12,467 nucleotides of DNA, from assembly GCA_041685075.1 (NCBI GenBank), contig JAWLGN010000155.1:1-12467 (forward strand), given 5' to 3'. Both the position numbers and the translations under genes were made by a program. Below are positions 1 through 6,863 of this stretch, piece by piece. Below the pieces are notes generated by a model, which saw only the letters and a program-made list of their open reading frames with translations, had not been told where the DNA came from and ran no database searches. Numbering within the stretch: the stretch's first letter is position 1; the number at the start of each line of letters is the position of its first letter. This stretch comes from JAMCRM01 sp041685075. Its GTDB lineage: Bacteria; Acidobacteriota; Terriglobia; Bryobacterales; Bryobacteraceae.

Positions 1-239
1 CTTGCCAAGTTCCAAAATATCCCGAAGTGGCACATAGCTTAATCCTTTTTTCTACAATGGAGGTAAAAAGGGCGAGAGTCCCTCCCCCAGAATGGCCGGA
101 ACCAGGAACCAGTGCACGCTGACGTCGGGCGAAAAAAGCCGGAGGCATCCCAGTACCGCGGCCTGTGCGAATAGCGACCGGAAGCATCACAGCGGTGTGC
201 ACGGCCATGACGTGCTCAGTATACGGCAGCCGTGAGGGT
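1..239. other. AT-richer left edge without a supported gene
   Basis: The first 60 bases are only 40% G+C (24 of 60), against a clearly GC-rich remainder. Frame 1 is open from base 1 to a TAA at 40-42 (13 codons), so the end of an upstream gene is possible but cannot be shown from so few codons. A TACAAT box lies at 53-58 and is followed by GGAGG at 59-63, but no convincing reading frame follows. The longest small frame (92-235, 47 codons) has no family features. The one structure I can support is a terminator-like hairpin on the minus strand, listed separately. Confidence 0.4.
132..164 (-). terminator. Candidate intrinsic terminator of the 240-1181 gene
   Basis: Read on the minus strand, AGGCCG pairs with CGGCTT (one G-U pair). 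An inner stem GGTA/TGCC closes over a 6-nt loop, with a small C/TC internal loop between the two stems, and a run of T follows directly (six T in total, two of them in the stem). It lies about 75 nt beyond the stop codon of the minus-strand gene ending at 240, in the right orientation to end that transcript. The stem is interrupted, so its strength is uncertain. Confidence 0.4.
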
Positions 240-1181
240 TCAGCGCTTTTCGGTAATCGTCACCGGCTCGCTCAGCCGGAAATTGATACGTGTTTCGCTG
301 GCCAGCGTCGCGGGTTTGCCTCGTGTGGCGACGGCCGTGCCGGCTCCGGCGGCGGCGCCGATGGCGGCCCCAATAGCCGCGCCCTTGCCTCCGCCCGCGA
401 TGGCGCCGATGGCCGCCCCGATGCCCGTAGCGGCGGCGCCGCGCTTTACGTCTTCACCGACGCTGGTGGGCGCTTCCTTGGTGAACGTATCGGTCGTGAT
501 CGCCACGTTCTGGCCGTCGGAAGTGCGCAGGCGGGTGAGCGCGATGCCCAGCGCCGCCACGCCGCGCACGCGGCCGGACTGCTTCAGGTCCACCACGCGG
601 CCCTCCAGGCGCGCGCCGCGCTCGGCAATCACCAGGCCGTCCACGGCCAACGGCTGATCGAGCGTGGCGGTGAAGGTATCGCCCGGCTGGTTGCGGTCGC
701 TGGCCAGGGCCTCTACCAGGCGCGCGGAAAGCAGGGTGCCGGCCGTAATGGTGACCTGCCGCGGCGGCGGGGGCGGGGGAGGCGGCAGCGGCGCAGCCGG
801 TCTGGGTTGCATCACCGCCGCGGGCTCAGCGGCCGGGGGCGGAGCCGGCTCGGGTTCCGGCTCTGGCTGGGGTTCGGCAGGCTGGGCGGCGGGAGCGGGT
901 CGAGACGGCTCCGCGACGGGCGCCGGACGACGCTCGGCTACCTGGCGTGGACGCGCGGGCGCCTGCCGCCGCGGCTCGGCCTTCACCTGGCGCTTTTCGG
1001 AAAACGGCGTGGGCTCCGGTTCCACCGGTTCGGCCATCGGCAGTTCGGCGACCGGCTCCGGCTGCGCGGCCGCCACCGGCGCAGGTTCCGCCGGGGCGGG
1101 CGGTTCCTGCATGATCTTCATGACCAGGGCTCCGGCGAATGCCGCTGCGGCCACCATGAGCCCGATGTGTACCGGCTTCAT
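240..1181 (-). CDS. Pro/Ala-rich membrane-anchored glycine-zipper protein
   Basis: 313 residues, function unknown. Residues 6-24 form one hydrophobic span after a short basic start (MKPVH), so the rest is probably periplasmic, anchored in the inner membrane. Residues 26-142 are a low-complexity linker of Pro, Ala and Glu with a run of eight prolines at 133-140, likely extended. Residues 143-313 look folded. They begin with a beta-rich stretch resembling the VirB10/TrbI-type 'ITAGTLLSARL...NQPGDTFTATL' pattern, then a glycine-zipper helix pair at about 248-286 with repeated GxxxG spacing, and a final strand. The start is supported by GAGGAG (plus strand 1190-1195), 8 nt before the ATG. It is transcribed divergently from dusB. 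The glycine zipper suggests membrane insertion or oligomerisation. A structural envelope-spanning role is inference; no enzymatic motif is visible. Confidence 0.85.
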   Translation of the reverse strand: MKPVHIGLMVAAAAFAGALVMKIMQEPPAPAEPAPVAAAQPEPVAELPMAEPVEPEPTPFSEKRQVKAEPRRQAPARPRQVAERRPAPVAEPSRPAPAAQPAEPQPEPEPEPAPPPAAEPAAVMQPRPAAPLPPPPPPPPRQVTITAGTLLSARLVEALASDRNQPGDTFTATLDQPLAVDGLVIAERGARLEGRVVDLKQSGRVRGVAALGIALTRLRTSDGQNVAITTDTFTKEAPTSVGEDVKRGAAATGIGAAIGAIAGGGKGAAIGAAIGAAAGAGTAVATRGKPATLASETRINFRLSEPVTITEKR

Positions 1182-1232
1182 AAGATCGGCTCCTCATCCC
1201 CACAGACGCCTCTTCAGGGGGTTCCGTTTCGA

Positions 1233-1261
1233 GCATACCTCCGTTAAAATGAAGGAATCAA
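1233..1261 (-). promoter_or_regulatory. Candidate sigma-70 promoter for the glycine-zipper gene
   Basis: On the minus strand TTGATT (1261-1256) is separated by 17 nt from TATGCT (1238-1233). Each hexamer matches the consensus at four of six bases and the spacing is ideal. It would give a leader of roughly 45 nt that contains the GAGGAG Shine-Dalgarno before the ATG at 1181. Confidence 0.4.
1245..1250 (+). promoter_or_regulatory. Candidate -10 box for dusB-rnhA
   Basis: TAAAAT matches TATAAT at five of six bases and lies 26 nt before the dusB ATG. No good -35 hexamer is seen. It sits inside the spacer of the divergent minus-strand promoter, so the two promoters would overlap. A weak AAAGG (1260-1264) is the only Shine-Dalgarno-like sequence before the ATG. 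Confidence 0.3.
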
Positions 1262-1276
1262 AGGCCAATCAGCTTC

Positions 1277-2296
1277 ATGCCGCGCCAGTTTCCCACCGCC
1301 TGTACGATCGGCACTGTTACGGTGGCTCCGGCCACCGTGCTGGCCCCCATGGCGGGGGTTACCGATACCGTTTTCCGCCGCCTGATCCGCAACCAGGGCG
1401 GCTGCGGGCTGCTCATGACCGAGTTCACCAGCTCCCACGGCATCGCCGCCTCCCGCGGCGCCCGTAAGCCCAGCCGTACCATGCGCTACCTGGTGTTCGG
1501 TCCCGAGGAGCACCCCATCAGCGCGCAACTGTTCGGCGCGGACCCGAAGGTCATGTCCGAAGCCGCACGCATCTGCCAGGACCTGGGTTTCGATGCCGTG
1601 GACATCAACTTCGGTTGCCCTGTGAACAAGGTGGTGAAGTGCAATGGCGGCAGCGGGTTGCTGCGCGACCTTCCGCTGGTCAAGCGGCTGCTCGAGAGCG
1701 TGCGCGCGGCCATTTCCATTCCCCTCACCATGAAGTACCGCGCCGGCTGGAACGACCGCGAGCTTGTGGCGGTCGAGATGGCCCGCATGGCCGAAGACTG
1801 CGGATTGCAGGCCGTGGCGCTGCACCCGCGCACGCGCGAGCAGGGTTACGCCGGGCGCGCCGACTGGAGCCGCATTGCCGAAGTGAAAGCCGCGGTGAAG
1901 ATCCCGGTAATCGGCAACGGCGATATCGTGACTCCGGAGGACGCTGTCCGGATGGTAGCCGAAACCGGTTGCGATGCCGTCATGATCGGACGCGCAGCCT
2001 CCTACAATCCCTGGATTTTCCGCCAGATCTCCGAGTACCTGGCTACCGGCAGCTACACCCGCCCTACGCACCAGGACCGCTACCACATGATGCGCACTTA
2101 CTACTCGATGCTTGCCGAAAGAAACGCGCCCGACACGGTGGGCCGCATGAAGCAGTTCGCGGGCTACTTCAGCCACGGAGTTGCCGGCGGCGCGCGCCTG
2201 CGCGCCCGCATCTACGCCGCCCGCGAGCCGGCCGCCATTCTGGACCTGGTGGACGAGTTCTTTAGTTGCCGGAACGAGCCGGCCATGGTCCAGTGA
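1277..2296 (+). CDS. dusB: tRNA-dihydrouridine synthase (DusB type)
   Basis: 339 residues, the normal length for the family. Dus enzymes use FMN and NADPH to reduce specific uridines in the tRNA D-loop. The fold is a TIM barrel plus a C-terminal helical domain. Visible signatures: LAPMAGVTD (22-30) at the first strand, the catalytic-cysteine motif NFGCPVNKV (111-119, Cys114), MKYRAGW (152-158), HPRTREQGYAG (183-193), and the FMN-phosphate loops GNGDI (213-217) and GRAA (238-241). The helical domain follows from about 250, with MKQFAGYFSHG at 291-301. The ATG at 1277 is the only in-frame start after the TGA at 1250-1252; the N-terminus is a few residues longer than usual before the first strand. 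The TGA overlaps the GTG start of rnhA, so the two are probably translationally coupled. Confidence 0.95.
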   Translation: MPRQFPTACTIGTVTVAPATVLAPMAGVTDTVFRRLIRNQGGCGLLMTEFTSSHGIAASRGARKPSRTMRYLVFGPEEHPISAQLFGADPKVMSEAARICQDLGFDAVDINFGCPVNKVVKCNGGSGLLRDLPLVKRLLESVRAAISIPLTMKYRAGWNDRELVAVEMARMAEDCGLQAVALHPRTREQGYAGRADWSRIAEVKAAVKIPVIGNGDIVTPEDAVRMVAETGCDAVMIGRAASYNPWIFRQISEYLATGSYTRPTHQDRYHMMRTYYSMLAERNAPDTVGRMKQFAGYFSHGVAGGARLRARIYAAREPAAILDLVDEFFSCRNEPAMVQ

Positions 2297-2736
2297 AAAA
2301 AGTCAAGCTGATCACCGACGGCGCCTGCAAGGGCAACCCCGGACGCGGCGGCTGGGCCTGCATCCTGCGCTATAACCAGCACAAGCGCGAACTCTACGGG
2401 TGCGACCCCCACACCACCAACAACCGCATGGAGCTGACCGCGGCCATCGAGGGGCTGCGCGCGCTCAAGGAGCCCTGCGAAGTGGAGATCGTCACCGACT
2501 CCGAGTACGTGAAGAACGGCATCACTACCTGGATTCACAACTGGAAGCGGCGCAACTGGCAGACGGTGAACAAGAAACCCGTGGTGAACCAGGACCTCTG
2601 GCAGGAACTCGACGAGTTGGCCGCGCGCCACCGCACCACCTGGGTCTGGACCCGCGGCCACGCCTCCCACGACGATAACAACCGCGCCGACGAACTGGCC
2701 AGCAAAGCCGCCGCCGGCCAGCTTTCCTGCCGGTAG
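2293..2736 (+). CDS. rnhA: Ribonuclease HI
   Basis: 147 residues from the GTG at 2293. The enzyme cuts the RNA strand of RNA/DNA hybrids (R-loops, Okazaki primers) using two metal ions. All four catalytic acids are in place: Asp9 in TDGACKGNPG, Glu47 in NNRMELTA, Asp69 in TDSEYVKNG and Asp133 in RADELA. The His of the flexible loop is His123 (RGHASH). The basic handle region KRRNWQTVNKKPV (85-97) with its tryptophans is also present, as in the Escherichia coli-type enzyme. The frame is open further upstream to 2266, but the GTG is preferred because it gives the normal N-terminus (MKKVKLITDG). It also overlaps the dusB stop as GTGA, typical of reinitiation. The next gene is convergent. Confidence 0.95.
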   Translation: MKKVKLITDGACKGNPGRGGWACILRYNQHKRELYGCDPHTTNNRMELTAAIEGLRALKEPCEVEIVTDSEYVKNGITTWIHNWKRRNWQTVNKKPVVNQDLWQELDELAARHRTTWVWTRGHASHDDNNRADELASKAAAGQLSCR

Positions 2737-2754
2737 GCGCGCTCCGTGCCGGCA
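2728..2754. repeat. Inverted repeat at the rnhA convergent junction
   Basis: TGCCGG (2728-2733) and CCGGCA (2749-2754) are perfect complementary arms around 15 nt. They span the rnhA stop codon and most of the 21-nt gap to the convergent membrane-protein gene. No T run follows on either strand, so this is at best a weak, T-less bidirectional stop signal. It could also be chance in GC-rich DNA. Confidence 0.2.
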
Positions 2755-2757
2755 CCG

Positions 2758-3594
2758 TCAATCGAACAGGATCGAAATCCAGTGGGGATGAGGCAACCGG
2801 GTGCGCCGCCGATCGCCGCGACGCAGGTCCAGACGCTCGCCTTCGTACTGAAGCAGGTCCAGCTCGTGAGACGCGAAACGGTGCTCGTCCCGCGGGTTAA
2901 ACAAGACCACTTCCGTGGCATCCAGCTCGATGTGGGGCCGGACGAAAAACAGGTTGTACGCCTCACCGTTCGGCTCATAGTGGAAACGCTCGATCCCGAC
3001 GACGCCGGTAGGGACATCCGGGTTCAAGGAGTGGAGTGACAGCGGGTAGTGACCGCGGCGTTGACGGAAGGATTCGATTTCGGCGATCAGGGCGGCGCTG
3101 TGCCGGATGGCCCGGTCGCGGCTCCAGCTTGCCGCCGCCGGGAGGACCGCGGCCCGAAACGCGACGAGCGCGAGGGGAATGCACACAAGATAGAAGGCGG
3201 CCGGATGCCGCTTGTGGCCGGCGTGGTCCGGGAAGGCTTGCCATCGCGAGTATTGCATCCGTAGGAGGATGATGGCGCCAACCCCCAGCAGCACCCCCAT
3301 GGAGAGCTGGTTCACGGCCGCGGCGGCGATGGCGCTCACCAACGCAATGGCCACGGCCAATACCACTGCCAGCCGATACCAGAGGCCGGATCGCTGCGGG
3401 CTGATCATCCAGGCCAGCCCGACGGGTACCAGCAACAGGCTCGCATGGCTGGCAACCTGGACCACCAGCGAGAGCGTTGCGGCAGAGGCGTCGAATCGGC
3501 CCGGGAGGTAAGGAAGCGCCATGGCCAGGCAGGAAACCGCGGCCAGCAGTAGTGCGGTGATCATGCTGACGGAGCGGCGCCGGGTGCTCTCCAT
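2758..3594 (-). CDS. Membrane protein with pseudopilin-like C-terminal domain
   Basis: 278 residues; I do not recognise a named family. Hydrophobic spans are seen at about 11-29, 42-64, 73-95, 97-112 and 132-153. The remaining ~120 residues are soluble. This tail begins with a helix and loop, ALIAEIESFRQRRGHYPLSL (168-187), then HSLNPDVPTG, which resembles the start of the globular part of type II secretion/type IV pilin-like proteins (helix, then G-x-YP-x-SL-x-x-L). The rest is beta-rich (FHYEPNGEAYNLFFVRP). Five spans and a cytoplasmic N-terminus would put the tail in the periplasm, but topology is uncertain. The gene stands alone: convergent with rnhA, divergent from the cyclophilin gene. 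The start ATG has no Shine-Dalgarno but a -10-like box 11 nt upstream. The function is unknown; the pilin resemblance is by eye only. Confidence 0.8.
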   Translation of the reverse strand: MESTRRRSVSMITALLLAAVSCLAMALPYLPGRFDASAATLSLVVQVASHASLLLVPVGLAWMISPQRSGLWYRLAVVLAVAIALVSAIAAAAVNQLSMGVLLGVGAIILLRMQYSRWQAFPDHAGHKRHPAAFYLVCIPLALVAFRAAVLPAAASWSRDRAIRHSAALIAEIESFRQRRGHYPLSLHSLNPDVPTGVVGIERFHYEPNGEAYNLFFVRPHIELDATEVVLFNPRDEHRFASHELDLLQYEGERLDLRRGDRRRTRLPHPHWISILFD

Positions 3595-3605
3595 GGGCCA
3601 TCAAA

Positions 3606-3611
3606 AGTATC
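3606..3611 (-). promoter_or_regulatory. Candidate extended -10 box next to the start of the membrane-protein gene
   Basis: On the minus strand TGT-GATACT forms an extended -10 type sequence (TGn followed by a hexamer matching four of six bases). It ends 11 nt before the ATG at 3594, which predicts a leader of only a few nucleotides. No -35 hexamer is seen at 16-18 nt. Confidence 0.3.
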
Positions 3612-3656
3612 ACACGGGCCGAGCCTGGAGCGGCAATCAACGCCTCTCCGGCGCGG

Positions 3657-3662
3657 TAGAAT
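3657..3662 (+). promoter_or_regulatory. Candidate -10 box next to the start of the cyclophilin gene
   Basis: TAGAAT (five of six matches) ends 5 nt before the ATG at 3668. No Shine-Dalgarno precedes the ATG, so the transcript would be leaderless if this box is used. No clear -35 is seen. Confidence 0.35.
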
Positions 3663-3667
3663 CGATT

Positions 3668-4156
<489 letters not shown>

Positions 4157-4165
4157 GAGGCGACG

Positions 4166-4768
4166 ATGAAGAAGTTCGTAGTGCTGCTTGCCGCGGTGGC
4201 GTGGGCCGCCGTCGCCGCGGGCGATTTCCGGCCGCTGTTCAACGGCAAGAACCTGGATGGTTGGGACGGCGACCCCCGGCTGTGGAGGGTCGAGAACGGC
4301 GAGATCGTGGGCTCGACCGAAGGCGTGACGCTCGACGCCAACTCGTTCCTCATCTCCCGGGAGTCCTTCCGCGATTTCATCCTCCGGGTGGATATAAAGC
4401 TACGGAACCACAACAGCGGCATCCAGTTCCGCAGCGAGGCGCTGCCCAACTGGGTGGTGCGCGGCTACCAGGTGGACGCCGCCGTCAACCCCGACGCCCA
4501 TTGGGGCAACCTCTACGACGAGCGTGGCAAGCGCGGCATCATGGTCAACACCTGGAAAGAGAAGGGCCGCACCGCCTATAAGCCGGGCGACTGGAACACC
4601 TTCGAGGTCACCTGCCGGGGCGACCACATCGTCATCAAGCTGAACGGCGTGGTCACGGCGGATCTGCACGATTCGGCGCAACGCGAAGGCATCATCGCCC
4701 TGCAACTGCACCGCGGCCCCGCCATGGAAGCCCGCTTCCGCAACATCGAGATCCGGGAGTTGCGGTAA
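4166..4768 (+). CDS. Secreted 3-keto-disaccharide hydrolase family protein (DUF1080)
   Basis: 200 residues. The N-terminus is a classic Sec signal peptide: MKK, a hydrophobic core at 4-17, and a likely cut after AVAAG near residue 19. The mature part is a single concanavalin-like beta-sandwich of the DUF1080 (PF06439) type. It carries the hallmark opening FRPLFNGKNLDGW (21-33), then LWRVENGEIVGS (39-50), NSGIQFRSE (83-91), GYQVDA (100-105), GDWNTFEVTC (141-150), and the closing LQLHRGPAMEARFRNIEIREL (split at 179-188 and 189-199). Family members cleave 3-keto-glucosides and related oxidised sugars outside the cytoplasm; the exact substrate here is unknown. A good Shine-Dalgarno, GAGAGG, lies 5 nt before the ATG and overlaps the previous stop codon. 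It sits between two housekeeping genes with no sugar oxidoreductase nearby. Confidence 0.9.
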   Translation: MKKFVVLLAAVAWAAVAAGDFRPLFNGKNLDGWDGDPRLWRVENGEIVGSTEGVTLDANSFLISRESFRDFILRVDIKLRNHNSGIQFRSEALPNWVVRGYQVDAAVNPDAHWGNLYDERGKRGIMVNTWKEKGRTAYKPGDWNTFEVTCRGDHIVIKLNGVVTADLHDSAQREGIIALQLHRGPAMEARFRNIEIRELR

Positions 4769-4773
4769 CGGCA

Positions 4774-5346
4774 TTGCGCCTGGCCATCTTCGGGGGCACC
4801 TTCGACCCCATCCACGACGCGCACCTGGCACTGGCCCGCGAGGCGGTGCGCGCGGCACACCTGGACCGTGTGCTCTTCATTCCCGCCGCGCATCCTCCGC
4901 ACAAAGAAGGCGTCACCCGGGCCCCTTACGAGGATCGCTACCGCATGGTGGAGCTGGCCTGCGCCGGCGAGCCCGCCTTTGAGCCGTCGCGGCTGGAGGA
5001 AGGCGAGGAGCAGAGCTACTCCATACGCACCATCGAGAAGGTGCGGGCCGTGCTCGGCGCCGATGCGGAGTTGTACTTCATCATCGGCGCCGACGCCTTT
5101 GCTGAAATCCAGACCTGGCGGCGCTGGCGCGATGTCGTCGGGGAAGTGTGCTTCCTGGTGGCCGGCCGCCCGGGGCATCGCTACGAGATCCCGCCGGGCG
5201 CGCGCGTCCGGAGCCTTGAGGTGCCCGAGATGCCCGTATCCTCTTCCGCCATTCGCGCGCGGCTGGCCGCGGGCGACCTGCAGGTGCCCGTGCCCCCGGC
5301 GGTGTTGGCCTACATCCGGGAGCGCGGGTTGTACAAGCGCGCGTAG
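4774..5346 (+). CDS. nadD: Nicotinate-nucleotide adenylyltransferase
   Basis: 190 residues, normal length. NadD joins ATP and nicotinate mononucleotide to form deamido-NAD in NAD synthesis. The nucleotidyltransferase signature is GGTFDPIHDAH (7-17), with both histidines of the HxxH motif; the usual Gly before the second His is Ala here. Other family features: IPAAHPPHKEG (36-46), the substrate loop FIIGADAF (102-109) followed by TWRRW, and VSSSAIRARL (155-164), the C-terminal SSTxIR-type motif. The start must be TTG at 4774, because no ATG or GTG precedes the first beta strand in this frame. It lies 5 nt after the DUF1080 stop codon, suggesting coupled translation. Its stop is 2 nt from the stop of the convergent glycosyltransferase. 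The usual rsfS neighbour is not here. Confidence 0.93.
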   Translation: MRLAIFGGTFDPIHDAHLALAREAVRAAHLDRVLFIPAAHPPHKEGVTRAPYEDRYRMVELACAGEPAFEPSRLEEGEEQSYSIRTIEKVRAVLGADAELYFIIGADAFAEIQTWRRWRDVVGEVCFLVAGRPGHRYEIPPGARVRSLEVPEMPVSSSAIRARLAAGDLQVPVPPAVLAYIRERGLYKRA

Positions 5347-5348
5347 AT

Positions 5349-6800
5349 TCACTCCGGCGGTGATGTCCGCGGAACCAGCCGCGGAGCGGCGGGCCGGCTG
5401 CCGTCCGTTGGGTGCTCCCGCAACTCAAGGGGGCGCGGCTGGAGCGCGCAATCGGGCAGCGGCGTCACCGCGTAATAGTTCAGCCCGTAAAGCCATGCGC
5501 GGTGCATCCGGCCGGTACATACCTGATCGCGCTTAGCCTCCACCGCCGCCCACACAGGGCGTGCCGATACCGCGCGCTCCACCGCGGGAAACGCCGCCAC
5601 TTTCAGATAGAGCACTCCAGCGGCGGCGCACAGCGTTACTGCTGCTACCGCGCGTGCGGTCCGCTCGATACGCCAGACCGCCACGGCAGGCACCAGCGGC
5701 GCCAGCCATAGCCAGGAGAAGGCCGGCGGCGCCGAGCGTGACAGCCCCCCGGCCAGCGCCTGCGGCAGCACCTGCGCCGCCACAGGGAAGGCCGCCAGCA
5801 TCACGGCGCTGGCCGCCAGCGCTGCCCCCGCGCGCTTGCTTTCGGCCAGCGCTATCCCCATCAACGCCGCCAGTGCCGGCAGGAGCGGCAGCAGGTAGCC
5901 GGGCAGCTTGTTCGTCGAAGCGGAGAAAAATACGAAGCCGAAAGCCGCCCACAAGAGCAGAAAGAGCCGGGTGCGGTCGCGGTAGAGCGTCCGCCGGAAC
6001 AGCAGCACGAGCAGCGGCGACCACGGCAGCAGCAGCCCGATGAGCACCGGCCCATAGAACCAGAACGGCTGCACGTGCTGCAATGCGCCGCTGGCGAAGC
6101 GGCCGAACTGGTGCTCCCAGAAGAACGTGCGCAGGAACGGCTCGCCGTTGCGCAGCCAGCAGAGCAGGTACCACGGCGCGGCCACCAGGAGGAATGCTCC
6201 CGCGGTTTGGGGACGCAGCCAGTCCGCCAGGCGCCGGCGCCCCATCCAGGCCAGCGGCGCGGCCAGCACCAGAGGCACCAGTCCCTTGGCCAGCACCGCC
6301 GCGCCGAGGAGCGCCGCGGCAGCGGGCAGTTTGCGGCGGTGGCCCGTCTCCACCCAGTCGAGGGAGAGCAGCATGGCCGCGGTGAAGGCCGCCGATAGCG
6401 GCACGTCCGTTACCGCTACGTAGGAATAGGCGAGCCATGCGGCCGAGGTCCCCAGGATGGCGGTAGCAAACCACGCCGCGTGGGCGCCGTAGCGCCGGCG
6501 CAGCGCGAACCAATAAAAAGCCAGAAACGCCACCGACACCAGCGCCACCGGCAGCCGCGGCGCCGTCTCGTTTCCCAGCCCCGCGCGGAAACCGGCCGCC
6601 GTCATCCAGTAGAGCAGCGCGGGCTTTTCGAACCACGGCTCGCCCCACAGGCGCGGCGTCACCCAGTCTCCCGAGCGCGCCATCTCGCGCCCCACCGAAG
6701 CATAGCGGGGCTCGTCCGGTCCCAACAGCCCGGTTGTGGTCATGCCGTGGAAGTAGAGAATGTAGGCGAGCACCGCCGCCGCGACCACCCGAAACGCCAT
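5349..6800 (-). CDS. ArnT-like GT-C family glycosyltransferase (PMT_2)
   Basis: 483 residues, inner-membrane enzyme of the ArnT/dolichyl-P-mannose:protein mannosyltransferase superfamily. These enzymes move a sugar from a polyprenyl-phosphate carrier to a lipid or protein on the periplasmic side. The first periplasmic loop has GPDEPRYASVGREM (27-40), the catalytic-acid motif of the family (Asp29, Glu30). It is followed by WFEKPALLYW (56-65), SYVAVTDVPL (126-135), AKGLVPLVL (171-179), EHQFGRF (229-235) and STNKLPGYLLPLLPALA (295-311), all typical of ArnT relatives. About a dozen hydrophobic spans alternate along the chain, and a short polar tail follows. The frame is open upstream to 6977, but that would overlap the divergent HIT gene; ATG 6800 (MAFRVVAAAVLAYILYF) gives the expected first span. 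The acceptor (lipid A, glycan or protein) cannot be told from sequence. Confidence 0.9.
   Translation of the reverse strand: MAFRVVAAAVLAYILYFHGMTTTGLLGPDEPRYASVGREMARSGDWVTPRLWGEPWFEKPALLYWMTAAGFRAGLGNETAPRLPVALVSVAFLAFYWFALRRRYGAHAAWFATAILGTSAAWLAYSYVAVTDVPLSAAFTAAMLLSLDWVETGHRRKLPAAAALLGAAVLAKGLVPLVLAAPLAWMGRRRLADWLRPQTAGAFLLVAAPWYLLCWLRNGEPFLRTFFWEHQFGRFASGALQHVQPFWFYGPVLIGLLLPWSPLLVLLFRRTLYRDRTRLFLLLWAAFGFVFFSASTNKLPGYLLPLLPALAALMGIALAESKRAGAALAASAVMLAAFPVAAQVLPQALAGGLSRSAPPAFSWLWLAPLVPAVAVWRIERTARAVAAVTLCAAAGVLYLKVAAFPAVERAVSARPVWAAVEAKRDQVCTGRMHRAWLYGLNYYAVTPLPDCALQPRPLELREHPTDGSRPAAPRLVPRTSPPE
5366..5385. repeat. Perfect inverted repeat at the nadD/glycosyltransferase convergent junction
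   Basis: TCCGCGG and CCGCGGA are perfect 7-bp arms around a 6-nt loop (AACCAG). They lie 20 nt past the nadD stop and inside the last codons of the convergent glycosyltransferase. A very stable GC hairpin would form in the nadD transcript, but no T run follows, so it could act as a 3'-end stabiliser or Rho-assisted stop. Confidence 0.3.
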
Positions 6801-6808
6801 GAAGGCCC

Positions 6809-6814
6809 ATTGTA
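6809..6814 (-). promoter_or_regulatory. Candidate -10 box next to the start of the glycosyltransferase gene
   Basis: On the minus strand TACAAT (five of six matches) ends 8 nt before the ATG at 6800, with GGGCCTTC between them and no Shine-Dalgarno. A transcript from it would start within a few bases of the start codon. The upstream sequence is GC-rich and has no recognisable -35. Confidence 0.35.
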
Positions 6815-6848
6815 GCGGGGCGGCGGGCGGCGACGCTCCGCAGCCGCA

Positions 6849-6854
6849 TATAAT
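6849..6854 (+). promoter_or_regulatory. Candidate -10 box (perfect TATAAT) next to the HIT gene start
   Basis: A perfect TATAAT ends 9 nt before the ATG at 6864. It stands out in a GC-rich 63-bp gap shared with the divergent glycosyltransferase gene, whose own -10-like box is 34 bp away on the other strand. No -35 hexamer and no clear Shine-Dalgarno are visible, so a leader of only about 2-4 nt is predicted. Confidence 0.45.
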
Positions 6855-6863
6855 ACAGAGTTC

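Noticed and set aside
28..43. Sigma-54 promoter
   Set aside because: TGGCAC and TT are correctly spaced, but the near-invariant -12 GC is missing and no suitable downstream gene follows. Kept only as part of a low-interest finding.
92..235. 47-codon plus-strand ORF at the left edge
   Set aside because: No Shine-Dalgarno at a useful distance, no family features and a random-looking composition. It also overlaps the candidate terminator on the other strand.
165..1247. Long plus-strand frame opposite the glycine-zipper gene
   Set aside because: Its translation is low-complexity Arg/Gly that mirrors the Pro/Ala codons of the minus-strand gene. It has no start signal, and the minus-strand product has a coherent TM-linker-domain layout.
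1244..2176. 310-codon minus-strand frame opposite dusB
   Set aside because: Pure antisense of a gene with all Dus motifs. Long shadow frames are expected in GC-rich coding DNA.
2266..2292. Upstream ATG start for RNase HI
   Set aside because: It would add nine residues not typical of the family and overlap dusB by 31 nt. The GTG at 2293 overlapping the dusB stop gives the canonical N-terminus.
3521..3667. Upstream ATG start for the cyclophilin
   Set aside because: The extra 49 residues are unrelated to cyclophilins and antisense to the divergent membrane-protein gene.
5533..6849. Second minus-strand frame within the glycosyltransferase region
   Set aside because: A frame-shifted reading of the same strand giving Gly/Ala/Arg-rich sequence. 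The adjacent frame contains the DEPRYA and KLPGYLLP motifs.
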